The notes beneath the pieces were generated by a model. The model made no database searches. It was not told where the DNA came from and saw nothing but the letters and a program-made list of their open reading frames with translations. Shown one piece after another: positions 1-11,270 of a stretch of 64,000 nucleotides of DNA. The translations under genes were made by a program, and so were the position numbers. Position 1 is the first letter of the stretch; each line of letters starts with the position of its first letter. The DNA comes from Eretmocerus hayati (taxonomy: Eukaryota; Arthropoda; Insecta; Hymenoptera; Aphelinidae), in the NCBI GenBank assembly GCA_029851415.1, contig CM056742.1, positions 64,971,454 through 65,035,453 on the forward strand, written 5' to 3'.

Positions 1-1167
1 GCACGATGCTCGAGGAAGGGCGATAGGTTGAACAAAATTGACACCAGGAAGTGAACACGTGGTGATTTAGTACTATGCTGAAGGATCCAGATTCCGTTTC
101 AACTGGAATTGAGCAATCCCCCTTTTTCGAATGCGAGCTTAATCCGTATTTTTTAATAATAGTTGCCCGAATCACTTTCACTCGTTAAGACAGTGATGTC
201 ACTCATTGGTCATAGCATTGGACCATCAAAATATTTTCTAACGTACTTGAGCTCATTTTGAAGCTCTTCAATTATTCTTCATAATGAGTTCAAGTACGTT
301 TGATCTCGATCGAATGGAGCAGAGCTCTCTTACTTTGAACCGATACTTGGGATCTTTTTTCCTGACAAAATGCGAATTTTCGAGCTTCTATCTCCGACGC
401 ATTTTGATGTATCCGCACGACCTCAAGCGCGTTTGGAAGTTCATCTCAGGACTTTGAAAACAGATTGAATGACGCTTCCATTCTATGTATTGGGGTCAAT
501 CTATCTTATTATGAAGCGATAGAGTTTTCTTTTACTAAAAAAAAGACGTTTTGCCTCGTTGATAGATTCTGGCTCCTCGTGCTCCCAAATCCGGCGGGCC
601 TCACCATTCCTTCACGTACTCTCCGCTTATTTCGAGGCTCACCTTACGACTCCTCAAGAGCACTGAAATACACCTTATTCCAACATATTATAGCCAAGGC
701 CATCCCGTGATGGAGCGACAGAAATTGTATACTCGAAAAAGTAGAAAATTCTCACGAAATTCAAGCTATTCTTCCCCCTCGTTCTGTCAGATCTCCAGTA
801 CACTCCACGTACGGTTACTGAGAATATTGTGAGATTCAATCCTGTGATCGAGAATAGATCATTATTCAGATAGAGTGTATATGCAATCGTCACAAGTGGA
901 GTCAGCTTTAGTAAATAAAATAAACCCTTTTGTAAAATAAACCCTTTCCAAACGAGATGCTCACGACGGGTTCGGAGTTGAATGAGATGGATAAGCAGAA
1001 GTGAACCGATATCGAAATATTCTGACTGAAATGTCAATAATCTCCATTCATCGCACAGCAGGAAAAAAGACATTGTAGCTTGATGGTGTATGGAAATCGT
1101 ATGTCGATGATAGTACAAACTACTCATCACTTATGAACGGAAGGTGCAATATCTCTCACAAGATTTA

Positions 1168-2096
1168 GCCTTTATTTCTTGATGACAGATCCTGAAAGTT
1201 CATTGACAAATTTTAATTTTACTATTAGATCCTCAAATATTCATACGTGTATTGTATGTATGAATATTACAAGTATTTGTCCATATGAATTCCGTTGGAG
1301 CTGTGATTTTCTCGATATAGGATCAAAACGGCCCTTTCGAGTGCCCAAGGGCCCACAGGGGGGGAGGGGCAAAAATCGATAAAAATTTCTCTTGCCCTAC
1401 TTCAACATAGCTCAAACAGACAAAAATTCTTTCAGATTTTTCCTCGACCCCCTGGTGACGATTTTGTCCAGCTTGCTCCAGAATGCCCCATATCCCAGAC
1501 TCCCAAAGTACATGTCATATTGCATCATTTACTGCAGTGCCTCTATTTTCTGAAAGGCGTTGATCTGGGAGAGTGGTTAGAAAAAGCGCATGAGTCTGTC
1601 TACAGAGAATTTTTGAAGCTTCGGCAATCACACCAAATCAACTCCATGCAGGATCCAACATACGGAAGTCGATTGAATGAAGCAGGTGTCCAGTTCTCTT
1701 CGCAACATTTGTACTCAAGTTGATCGATCACTGACTCTTAGGATATTGGTATTCATGAGTTTATTGTGAATGGAATCAAATGTATGAATATCTGGGAATC
1801 TCATAGTCAAATCAGAATTTGTTTGGAAACTTATAGGACCTGTAATCAAGGAACAAAGGCTTTTTGGTGAAGAACAATACGTATCTTCATAACCCATAGA
1901 TTTGGAAATTTGGTTCCCCATTTGGAATTTCATTCGCTCATGATTTATTAAATAACTACGTATTTCCTTGATAATTTACATCGTTGCATTTTGTTATCTT
2001 TATTGTGATCATATTATTCAAAGAATCTTCATAATACATATGTATATAGGGCCTCGTTGCCCGTTTGATGTCCCTGATCAAGATAAAAAAATAAAA
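1168..2096. other. Interior of the inverted-repeat element, no supported gene
   Basis: Short reading frames occur here, such as 1520-1723 on the plus strand, which looks protein-like in composition (Leu-rich start, then acidic and amphipathic stretches). None matches a family I know. It could be a captured host fragment or chance. Confidence 0.4.
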
Positions 2097-2751
2097 TAAA
2101 AGGCTAAATCTTGTGAGAAATATTGCACTTTCCGTTCATAAGTGATTGGTATGTTTTGCACCAAGTTCATGAGGTTGTAGCTTGCTTCTGAGCGATTGGT
2201 TTTCGGCCCGAGCCGCAGGCGAGGGTCGAAATAATTGCTTTTAAGCGGGGAACCTCAAGAACGAGGTGCAAATACTATTTGATGCGATTTTACGAGCACC
2301 CAAACATTGGAGAATTGCATAAAAGTAGTTCTTATTATCGTCGACATACAACTCCTATACACCATCCAGCTACAATGTCTTCTTGCCTGCTGTGCGATGA
2401 ATGGAGATTTTTGACATTCCAGTCAGAATATTTCAAAATCAGTTCACTTCTGCTTATCCGTATTATTTAACTTCGAACCCGTCGTAAGCATCTCGTTTGA
2501 AAGGCGTTTATTCCCCGAAAGGGTTCATTTTAGAAAGGCTGATCACTTGTGACGATTGCATATACACTCTATCTGAAAAATGCTCTACTCTTAATCACGG
2601 GGTTCAATCTCACAATAATCTCAGTAACCGTACGTGGACTATAGTGGAGATCTGACGGAAAGAGGGGGAAGAATAGCTTGAATTTCATGAGAATTTTCGA
2701 CATTTTCGAATACGAAATTTGTCGCTCCATCGCGGGATGACTTCGGCTATA

Positions 2752-3066
2752 AGGACTGGACATAGTTGTCGGGTTGCCTGCACACAGGTGTAAAATGGCT
2801 ATGATTGGATCTAGATTTAGCAGTGGTAGGGTTAGGGCTTTTGTATTATTCGCGGCTAAAATCACTTAGTCTGGCATAGGGCATTTATGCTCGAACCTGG
2901 TCTACTCATTATTGCGTCCGATGGGCATTTGATGACCGGGGACAGGTAGAAACTCAATATCATGAACATGGCCCTATGCACCCAGTGCTAAATCTATACC
3001 CGAAGGCGGCCACCTTGAAGAAAAAAACGCCTGTTTTACGGCAACCCGACAAGTGTGTCCAATCCC
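2752..3066. mobile_element. MITE nested in the right arm (TATA or TA duplication)
   Basis: A 315-bp insertion with about 27-bp terminal inverted repeats (AGGACTGGAC at the left, GGGATTGGAC as the reverse complement of the right end, both running into TTGTCGGGTTGCC). It is flanked by TATA at 2748-2751 and 3067-3070. The left arm of the host palindrome (about 690-700) has the uninterrupted site with a single TATA, so it acts as an empty-site control. Either a 4-bp TATA or a 2-bp TA duplication fits; the latter would suggest a Tc1/mariner relative. It contains no transposase. Confidence 0.8.
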
Positions 3067-3748
3067 TATAATATTTTGGGACTGTGTGTATTTCAGTGCT
3101 CTCGCAGGGTCGTGGGGTGAGCCTCGAAATGATCGAAAAGTACGTGCAGGAATGGTGAGGCCTGCCGGATTTGGGAGCACGAGAAGCTAGAATCTATCAA
3201 CGAGGCAAAACGTCTTTTTTCAGTAAAAGAAAACTCTATCGCTTCATGATGAGATAGTTTGGCCCTAATACATAGAATCGAAGCGTAATTCTATATGTTT
3301 TCATAGTCCTGAGATAAACTTCCAAACCGCTTGAGGCCGTGCGGATGCATCAAGATGCGTCGGAGATAGAAGCTCGAAAACTCGCATTCTGTCAGAAAAA
3401 AAGATCCCAAGTATCGGTTCAAAGTAAGAGAGCTCTGCTCTATTCGATCGAGATCAAACGTACTTCAACTCATTTGAAGACTAACTAAAGAGCTTCAAAA
3501 TGAGCTAGAGTACGTTGAGAAATATTTTGATGGTCCAAAGCTATGATTAATCAGTGACATCACTGTCTCAACGAGTAAAAGTGATTCGGGCAACTATTAC
3601 TCAAAAATACGGATTGAGCTCGCATTCAAAAAAGGGGGATTGCTCAATTCCAGTTGAAACGGAGTCTGGATCCTTCAACATAGTACTAAATCACCACGTG
3701 TTCACTTCCTGGTGTCAATTTTGTTCAACCTATCGCCCTTTCCCGCAT

Positions 3749-4400
3749 AAGTAAGCCTTTAGGTCTTTGAAATTGAGATAAATGAGTCGTGAGGGATGAT
3801 ACGCGGGAAAATGAATATTAATTCAAATGTTCTACTATTTTTCAGTTTATTCTTTCGAGGAAGCCTTTTAGAAAGATTCAGGCCATCTAGACTGAGGTTT
3901 TGTGATCAAAATTCATCATTTGGTTGAGACGGAATTTCGATTCAGTGGGTTTGAAAATGATTAAAATGCAGTTTTTGGAGGAAATTTTCATTTCCCGGAA
4001 AAAAGTTCATTTCAATAATGTTTTACGGTTTTTAAGAAATTTTGGTATCAACCAATCGATTCAGAATGGCACATAAGTAAGTCTCTAGGTTATTAAAATT
4101 GAGATACATGAGTCGTTAAAGATGATACGAGGAAAAAATGGATTTTAAAAAGAATGTTCTACTATTTTCTGAGTTATTCTTTTGAGGAAGCTTTTTATGA
4201 GAGATTTAGGTCATCTAGACTGAGGTTTTTCGAACAATATAGATCGTTTGGTTGAGACGGAATTTCGATGCAGTGGGTTTAAAAATGATTAGAATGGAGT
4301 TCTTGGTGGAGATTCTGATTTTTCCAAAAATTTGAGATCTGTAAAGATTGGATGAAATTTCGGTATTAACCAGTTGATAGATCATGCAGGAGAAATCATA
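3749..4400. repeat. Two diverged tandem units of about 327 bp
   Basis: The segment beginning GTAAGCCTTTAGG near 3750 recurs as GTAAGTCTCTAGG near 4077. Both copies run in parallel through AGTTTATTCTTT/GAGTTATTCTTT, CATCTAGACTGAGG and GGTTGAGACGGAATTTCGAT, and end in a GGTATYAACCA motif. The same end motif recurs near 39160 and 40600 inside another element. It is non-coding repetitive DNA of unknown class. Confidence 0.75.
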
Positions 4401-4910
4401 ATTTAGGTGACTCAATCCGTGGTGAGACCGTGCGAGAAAAAGATATTCATGTATTAAGAGTCCAAATTTGAGCTGTTTTGCTCTCAAAACCCCATGGATC
4501 AAATTTGACTGGGAGCTGAAAGCTGCCAAATCACTGGGCTCTCAGGAATTGGATTCTGTACAACTTGTAGAAAGCCAAAAATTGATATAGTGAACAGCGA
4601 AAGAGAAAGCGTGTCCCATAGAAAACAACACACACACACACACACGGACAAAGGGGGTGCAAAGATGAGTCTCTGACGGATTTGGGAGGCCATCAGGAGG
4701 AGAAGTGTTACCTACAATTGATAGATTTTGGCGAGAAGAAGAGGATGGTCTAAGGCTTTTTCAGATGAACGGAATTTTGTTGAGTAGAATATTGGATTTA
4801 CTGGAGAATTTGATCAAAATTTTGCTGGGGTGAAAACAAAGCTTTCTCTTTAGAGAAAGCAAAAGGGGGATTGCTCCATTTCATTGCTTCATTCCTACCT
4901 ATCGTCTTTT
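4401..4910. other. Terminal-like segment with hairpin and short CA repeat
   Basis: It holds a short (CA)n tract near 4628-4646 and an 8-bp-stem hairpin at 4841-4860 (GCTTTCTC, loop, GAGAAAGC). After that comes GGGGGATTGCTC, and near 4898 CCTATCG, both also present at the right end of the preceding palindromic element (about 3636 and 3730). It probably is the end of a related element. No gene is supported. Confidence 0.5.
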
Positions 4911-6959
4911 CCCAAGCGCAGTGAGCGAGTAAAGACCGGTGAATAGCTACCGCACATCAGCAGGGAGCGAGACACGTCTATACGTCATCTATGCTTGGCG
5001 TATTGAACAAGCGGAAGGATTGAACGAATCAGAATCAGAAAACTCGAACAGATGGGGCTCGACAAAGCGTAGGCGGATGCCCATTTTCTGCCAGGTGAAC
5101 CCGATTCGGACGAGTTAGTAGCAGAAAATCGGCCATCAACAATATCAACAATCGCGATAACTCTAAAGTTCCAATCGATAATCTTAATCGTAAGTCGAAA
5201 AATTCTTTTCTCTGATCCGAACCTCTGCACTAACATTTCGCGTGAGATATCATTTTTTCAATATAGACGAAAGCGCCTGGATTTTCGGCAGGCTCCCCGG
5301 TGAATGCGAACAACGCTTAATCGTGAGTTGAAATTCTGGAAATTTTCATGGGTCCTGGCTGGGAGACCGTGTTTCAAAAGTTTGCACTCGACATGACTTT
5401 CTAGTGTTGGGAGGAAGTACCTGAATTTTCGGGCCTCTGCCTCGGTGAGAACGGACAACCTCTTATTGAGGTTTGGAGTTTGAAAATTCTCCTGGGCCTG
5501 GGTGGGAGACCATGTTCCAAAATTCCGTATTAGATATTATGAGGATTTTTCTGGAACTTTTGACTCTTGGCCTCAAAAAGTGTCACAGCGGTGGAAATCG
5601 GGATATACAGCTAGAGCCTATTATTGAGCAAGCACAATGGCTGAAGTATGATGATTGAAAGCGATCAGGTGTTAGAATGTAGCAACAAGAGTCAGAATTG
5701 GAATATACTGAACGCTCCACCAATGGTTTCATCATTTCTCGATGCATTCTTCACAAAACTGCGTATGCACAGCCCTTGTTCAAACGGATGGTACTCGTGG
5801 AGCGTCCAAAGTCTCGGTGGGTGGAAATTGGTACGATATTTTGAGGGTATTTGTAACATGTCCATAGTGTTCAGAGGTCTTCGCCCCCGCCCCTACCGCG
5901 CGCGTGCCTCAGCAAAAATTGTGCGATTGAACATGTTGTACGGTCGTTCTCTTTTTCGCTTTATCTGGTTTCCTGGTTTCTCCGTCAAGGCACATAGGTT
6001 CACAATATCTCAATTTCTTTGTTCTTTCAAGGGAAATGCGATAAAGATTCTCCGGAGTGTCTCGAGATAACGCTCCACGAACTGTAGCGTTTAAAGCGAC
6101 TGAAGAAGTTTTCCAAAAAAATCGGTGACACTCACATCTCTATGTGTCACGGCTGAGCACAGTGAGACACACCTTCCTCCAACAGAGAAATCGTAACTTC
6201 AAAACATTAGAAAATCAGTCTAAGAAGTTATAGAACTTGATCAGAAACGGTCCACTCACGAGAGCCTGCCAAATTTCAAAAGTCTTACGCTGTGACACGT
6301 GAATTCTTCGATTTCCAAGTGTTTTCTCGCATATGATTGACTCTAGTATCTCCCCACATCCACCAATCAAGCTCCAACTCATTGGCCACTCTCAGAACAC
6401 ACGAACGAAGATAGTTTGACAGATTAGACCTAGAGAAACGTCCTACAACCAGTTTGGCTGAGCTGTGACATTGAATTGCTTTCTTGATTACAGTGGAAGT
6501 ACCTGCCTCTCGGCTCAACCCTCCACTGGCTCCAAGCCTGTGGACAGAGATACGCTCTGTCATCGCGTCTTTGCAGACTACCGACTTCTCACCACCTCGG
6601 TTGGGTGGCAGCATCCCATCCAGTTTGCGGAAACGTGTGCCCCCCAGAATCAAACCCTATCATGGGGCAGTAGCTGGCACGCAAGCGCACACAACTAAGG
6701 AATACACAACACACACAACTAAAAGAATGAAAAAATACATAGATATTGATTTCTCAAGAAGCCATTTTTTTATTCCTTGAAAATTTGATATTTCATGTGA
6801 AATTTTGTGTGCTCCCACAAAAAAGTAGTCCCAAACATTTTTCTTACGGCCTCGAAGTATTGGATCTGTTCTAGGATTTTCTAGTGAGCACAAAGCTGGG
6901 AAAATTTTGAAAGCTCGAATCTGACATACAGCCAGCGAAGTAATCAAGATCAAAAATAT
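4911..6959. other. No supported gene
   Basis: Only short uncorrelated reading frames occur. The longest (for example 6285-6653 minus and 5648-6070 plus) show no domain I recognise and overlap one another in different frames. A degenerate tandem duplication is listed separately. Confidence 0.5.
5268..5556. repeat. Degenerate tandem duplication, about 145 bp per unit
   Basis: CCTGGATTTTCGG, GGTGAATGCG, GGGTCCTGGCTGGGAGACC and TTTCAAAAGTTTGC in the first unit are matched in order by CCTGAATTTTCGG, GGTGAGAACG, GGGCCTGGGTGGGAGACC and TTCCAAAATTCCG in the second. The units are well diverged, so the duplication is old. No coding function is seen. Confidence 0.65.
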
Positions 6960-6963
6960 ATCA

Positions 6964-7218
6964 GTGATTAGACTAGAGTGCAACATCATTTCTGGGTCAT
7001 ACAGAGACGGGTTTGAAAGTCACACGCTTTTCGAGTTTTCGTTACTGGTTCCAACACGATACTCCATCGATATAGTGCCAATAGATAGAGTATATTTCCC
7101 CGTTCACGTGCATCTGATTGATCATGTAAGCGTGAGAATTTGTGACCAAGACGGAAAATTAATAGACTTAGGAGGCGAGCCAATAAATCTACAGGTTTAT
7201 CTCAGGAAATGGCGATGA
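6964..7218 (+). pseudogene. C-terminal fragment of a Polinton-associated structural-type protein
   Basis: An 84-residue frame is the tail of a larger protein. The preceding sequence has no matching open frame, so the N-terminus is lost. The segment is beta-rich in appearance, with alternating hydrophobic residues, and ends in a motif with DQDGK and an LRKW tail. I recognise it as a conserved companion of Polinton-like clusters in animal genomes but cannot state its role; capsid-associated is inference. Its stop codon (7216-7218) lies inside the next gene's start region, an overlap of 10 bp, in keeping with a compact element. Confidence 0.6.
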
Positions 7219-7418
7219 TTGTCTATAATAACGGTGGGTACTCAAACACCCCAGCCATTTACCATCCATCTCCTGTCAAAGCACGTTCTTTGAATGAAAT
7301 CCCACGATCAGCCAGACCTTCACATAAAATTCCACTGACTCCTGCACACGGTCGATTTCTACGCTCATTGGGATTCAAAGTGCGGAAGAATGGAGGACGC
7401 TCTCGACATTTTTGCTAA
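7209..7418 (+). CDS. Small basic Polinton-associated protein (69 aa)
   Basis: The frame starts ATG at 7209, overlapping the upstream stop, and ends at 7418 within the next gene, whose ATG is at 7390. It is basic, with a C-terminal FLRSLGFKVR motif that recurs in short proteins placed just before the large structural gene in related elements. No transmembrane segment or catalytic motif is evident. The short open frame appears unbroken, but expression is unlikely because the neighbours are dead. Function unknown. Confidence 0.55.
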   Translation: MAMIVYNNGGYSNTPAIYHPSPVKARSLNEIPRSARPSHKIPLTPAHGRFLRSLGFKVRKNGGRSRHFC

Positions 7419-8610
7419 TCCAAAAGTCGACGAGTGCATCTTCAAAAAAGATGAAAGATTTTTCAACTCATATACTCCACATAGCTTTAACAAGAGTGAT
7501 GAGGTTAGAATTGCTATTGAATCTCAAGATGTGCTAGTGCTCCCAAGTGAGAGCTATTTACATTCAACTGGTAGAATTGCTTTTGACAAAGACACAAGCG
7601 TCACATGCGTGAACAATTTTGCATTATATCTATTCGCAGAAATGCACTATCTATTGAAGGGTTTCTACATAGACTCTTATGAGCACGTTGGGCTGACAAC
7701 TTTGCTGAAAAGTTATTTATCAATTTCTCGAGCTGAAGAGAAATCTCTATCTCACGCTTGCTGGAACTCAGGTGACTAGAATGTAGACAAAACCAACTAT
7801 GTCTTTGATTTCTGCATTCCATTGAAAAGAATTTTTGGTTTTTGTGAAGATCATAAGATAATAGTGATTTACTCGAAACACGAGCTGGTTCTCATTCTAT
7901 CCAAGTCGGATCATGATGCTTCGATTGTGACGCATAATGAATGCGAACCTGAAATCACTATATGAGAGATAACATGGTGCATGCCATTTTTTGATTCTAA
8001 ACGATTAAGAAAAGCTCAATATGCTCAAGACGGTGGATCGCGGGGTTTTCATCACCCTGTTTCTCCGGAGCTGGAGAATTTTAGATTTTCCCTCTGTACA
8101 GGAGACTGATGAACATGTTCGGTCAGGTCTAATAACTTGGGGAAGCCTCGATTCATCATATTAGCTTTCTAAACTGATCGCAAGCAGAACAAGGAAGTGA
8201 CTTCCACGCATTTCGACCATTGTAAGCTCACCAGTTTCAAAGTATATCTGAATGCTGAACAATATCCAGCAGAAAATCTCTCCGTCGACGTTGTTGTAAA
8301 TAAACAAGTCTCTCTTCTCTATCATATGTTTGCATTGTTCAGAAAATTTTATTACAATGTTCAGGACAGTCAAGTTGCGCTCTCGATCAGCGATTATTGT
8401 AAACTTGCTCCTGTAATTGTAATCAATTGCTCAAGGCAGAATGATACGCTGAAGCATTCGTCAGTAGATTTTCGCATCGAATTTGTGTGTAAAGAAAATA
8501 TATCAGAAAATACGTCTGCTTATTGCTTGATTTTGCATGACAAAATTATTCGTTATAGACCTAAGACGATATCACTCATAAGCTGGTTTAATAGGAATCT
8601 GAAGAAATGA
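7390..8610 (+). pseudogene. Large structural (capsid-like) Polinton protein, broken
   Basis: The 5' part is open at 7390-7779 (129 residues, beginning MEDALDIFANPKVDE) and a 3' part is open at 8197-8610. Between them the same kind of protein sequence continues but is cut by a stop at 7777-7779 and further stops around 7963, 8108 and 8170. The whole would be near 400 residues. The family is common in insect and other animal genomes beside Polinton-type integrase and PolB genes. I infer a jelly-roll capsid-type role from that context; a structure prediction would be needed to support it. Confidence 0.6.
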
Positions 8611-9161
8611 GCCACCCGAGCAATCATCTTTTCATCGATCTGCAAGGATTTCAGATTGGCGAAGAGAAGTGCTTCATTCCAGAAGAAGTCGCTATTTACA
8701 ATCTAGAGACGAGAGTGAAGGAGTGCTACACCATCCGACCACCTTTCCATTTCATGGAACTAGATTACAGAGATAACAGGCATGCTAGATACGTATATAA
8801 TGATTCGCATGGATTTGAATGGGGTTACGGAGATGTAGTATGGAACGAGAGACGATCGATTGCAGATAGAATTGTGAGAAGAATGTATGATAATGGAAAA
8901 ATGACATTTGGTTATGTGAATTCTGATGAAGGAAAAAAATGGGTGAAAGATTTTCTTCCAAATTATTTTGTTCATAATTCCAATTTTCTCGTGATAAATA
9001 TTTATGAAGAATACAAATGTGCCTCAGATGATTATTGGTCGATGGAATATGAATATACCGATTGTGATCATCATGACAATGAAACATTTCGATGTGCTCT
9101 GAGAACTGTGGAATTTCTATTGCATACTATGTGTAATGTGCCTCGCATAGATCATGAATGA
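8607..9161 (+). CDS. Exonuclease-like Polinton-associated protein (184 aa)
   Basis: This is the only larger reading frame of the cluster that looks intact. Its ATG (8607-8609) overlaps the upstream stop codon TGA (8608-8610) as ATGA. The N-terminus has a hydrophobic strand ending FIDLQGF, followed by an EVAIYN strand. This resembles the first acidic motif of DEDD-type 3'-5' exonucleases in proteins that accompany Polinton-like elements. The acidic, Tyr/His-rich C-terminal third (SMEYEYTDCDHHDNE) is unusual. Nuclease activity is inference from the family and was not verified. Since both neighbouring genes are broken, it is probably a fossil that has not yet acquired a stop. Confidence 0.5.
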   Translation: MSHPSNHLFIDLQGFQIGEEKCFIPEEVAIYNLETRVKECYTIRPPFHFMELDYRDNRHARYVYNDSHGFEWGYGDVVWNERRSIADRIVRRMYDNGKMTFGYVNSDEGKKWVKDFLPNYFVHNSNFLVINIYEEYKCASDDYWSMEYEYTDCDHHDNETFRCALRTVEFLLHTMCNVPRIDHE

Positions 9162-9239
9162 TGAATTAACTCAAAGTCATTTCGCATCTCATCATTCATT
9201 CCATTCCTCTGATAGCTATCAGATGAATGTTATATGTCA

Positions 9240-10516
9240 CAATTGAGTCAGTCATGAATGTGGATAAATACGGCAGAAGCTTTGGAATAGAATATTCTCA
9301 CAAAAGAGCTATTGCTTGAATCGGTTTGAAACAAAGAGATTCGGAGAGAACCTTGGAATATCTGAAAGGGAAATTAGGGGATAACGAGGAAAATCAGTCG
9401 AAGGGTCTATTCCAAATCAATTATCAATCAAACAAGTATTTCAAGCAATGAAAATCAGTCTAAAAAAGTCTAAGTAAATTGGAACAACACATGGGCTCAG
9501 ACGGTTTCTTGAAGCGGCTGAAGGCAGTCGAATTCAAAGTCGGAGGCTTAGAAAGAGGAGTGAGTATTCAGGGATACAGTGCAGAAAAGCGACAGCTTGT
9601 GAATGAGCTTCATGCTCCAGCTAGAAGAAATTTTCCTCGTCGTCTCGTGGAAGTGCGTTCTGTTGATGACCTTTGGCAGGCGGATTTGGCAATTATGATG
9701 CAATATGCGAGTCACAACAAGAATTTCATATATATTCTAGTGGTAATCGATGTTTTTTCGAAATATCCGTGAGCTGAGGCCATCAAGTCTAAAACTGGGA
9801 TAGAAATGACAGAGACAGAGGAAATATTAGACAGAGCACAAATCGTTCCAAAAAATTTGCAACTCGACAAAGGTCGTGAATTTTATAACAGAGACTTCTT
9901 GAAATTGGTTAGGGGAAATAATAATATCAAAATGTATTCCACCTACAGTAATTTGCAGGCTAGTATATGTGGACGAGTAATTAGAACTTTGAAATCAAAA
10001 ATTTATCAATCACTCTCGTTGAGAGGGAAATACGTTTAGATCAGTATCTTACAAGATGTTCTGAAATCCTACAATCAAACAGCCCATGGCACAATTCAGA
10101 TGAAACTAGTCCAGGTTTGGCAAAAAACTAGGAACCAAGGTCAAATTGGAGTGGACCTCTTCTCCTCAGCTTAATCGCCGAGGAGCATGCCGAGAAAATA
10201 TAAGTTCAAAGTCGGTGATGTTGTGAGAGTGAGCAAATACAAGTCTCTCTCTGACAAGGGATATCTGCCGAACTGGAGTGCAGAAATGTTTACTATATAT
10301 CGAGTGCAGCAAACCAACCCACCCACGTATCTGCTTGAAGATTATTAGAGAGAAAAGATTTCTGGAAGTTTCTACGAAGCAGAGCTCGCTCACGTGCGAG
10401 ATCCAAACAAATTCCTTGTCGAAAAAATTCTGAAGCGAAGAAGATATCAGGTGCTGATAAAGTGGTACGGTATGAAGAACATTTCTTGGTACAAGAGCTC
10501 TGATATACTTGGTTAG
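9240..10516 (+). pseudogene. Polinton integrase (DDE type) with chromodomain-like tail, broken
   Basis: The open segments 9479-9772 and 9806-10039 carry the integrase core: LHAPARRNFPRR, then DDLWQADLA with the first catalytic Asp, a VIDVFSKY strand, and LQLDKGREFYN, which holds the second Asp. A third acidic region would follow in the decayed ERxNRTLK-like stretch, here altered to GRVIRTLK, so the catalytic Glu is missing. Stops interrupt at about 9770 and 10037. The last part (about 10420-10516) encodes a degraded chromodomain-like tail (KRRRYQVLIKWYG). Similar upstream sequence, also broken, begins near 9250. The stop at 10514-10516 overlaps the convergent PolB stop. Confidence 0.85.
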
Positions 10517-11100
10517 AGCTCGTTTATTTCTAAACGATAATCTCCATACGCAGATGAGTGTATATGATCGCTAAGAAAAATTCTCTTATCATCGGTTGGT
10601 GAGAGAGACAGCTTGCGATGGCGGATGGAATACAAAGTATGCTTCTCTGATCTCAAAGTGATTTGATCAATGTACATTGAATCCTGATTGAATGAACAAT
10701 TTTTGTATTCTGAAAACTTGAGCTTATTTCTCAATGTCGATTTGGTGATTCCTTTCCCAACACATTTCTCAGAGTCCAGAGCATCGATACAATATAGCTT
10801 GGATTTTATGGATACAGCATCTTTCATTGGTACTCCATGCATCTCATCCGAGAACTTTCCTAGAACTTTTTTGTTGAACAAAGGCATGTTGTATGGGTTG
10901 TTGGGCACATAATCTGACGTGTCAAAATATTCTTCACAATAAGGTTTTAACAAATCTTCGTATAAACAAATGTTCTTCAAATAATGGACAAAAGAGTCGG
11001 TGTCTCCGTAGCACAATAAACAATCTTGTGGGTTTCCTATAAACAATTTCATCATGAAATCATAATGGAAAGAATACATTATAGGCTGATATATGAATAT
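10513..11100 (-). pseudogene. Protein-primed family-B DNA polymerase, C-terminal fragment
   Basis: The open frame covers roughly the last 190 residues of a Polinton-type PolB. It begins near MYSFHYDFM and includes the catalytic YGDTDSF motif, a DTSDYVPNNPYN segment, the KKVLGKF strand and a C-terminal SPTDDKRIFL stretch. The exonuclease domain, palm A motif and B motif are absent upstream, where the sequence becomes non-coding just before a hairpin element at 11271. The gene converges with the integrase, and the two stop codons overlap by two bases within TTAG at 10513-10516. It is clearly a remnant. Confidence 0.85.
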
Positions 11101-11270
11101 GAAAATTGACCTTTTCCTTTCTTCTCGACCTGTATGCATCTTTCGATGCCTCAAGAGTACCAGTCACTTTCTGTCATAATTCCAGTACCTTGACCAAAAT
11201 GCCAAATTTTTATAAATTTTCATATATTTGTTATGTGAGAGTGACACGTGTTCCATATGGTACTGTATTT

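Larger units (their letters stand above)
16..3748. mobile_element. Long inverted-repeat (foldback-like) element
   Basis: The first 1.15 kb reads as the reverse complement of roughly 2097-3748. The outer ends share AAGGGCGATAGG and the inner ends meet near 1167 and 2097, so the arms enclose about 0.93 kb. The arms are diverged but alignable throughout. Each arm carries its own subterminal hairpin (around 241-299 on the left, mirrored near 3458-3517). The right arm is longer because a short transposon is nested in it at 2752-3066. The interior has no recognisable transposase, so this is a non-autonomous element. I cannot assign a superfamily, and no target duplication is visible because the left end is near the window edge. 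Confidence 0.8.
6960..11160. mobile_element. Polinton/Maverick-like element, decayed internal fragment
   Basis: Relics of structural-type genes, an exonuclease-like gene, a retroviral-type integrase with a chromodomain-like tail, and a family-B DNA polymerase occur together in a compact order with overlapping reading frames. This combination defines Polinton-type selfish elements, which are related to DNA viruses. Four plus-strand genes and the integrase converge on PolB on the minus strand. No terminal inverted repeats, ATPase or protease were found, the left end is abrupt and a hairpin element abuts the right. It is therefore a broken internal piece and not a functional unit. Confidence 0.85.

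Noticed and set aside
5648..6070. 140-codon plus-strand frame
   Set aside because: No recognisable motif and competing frames overlap it; treated as chance in an otherwise non-coding stretch.
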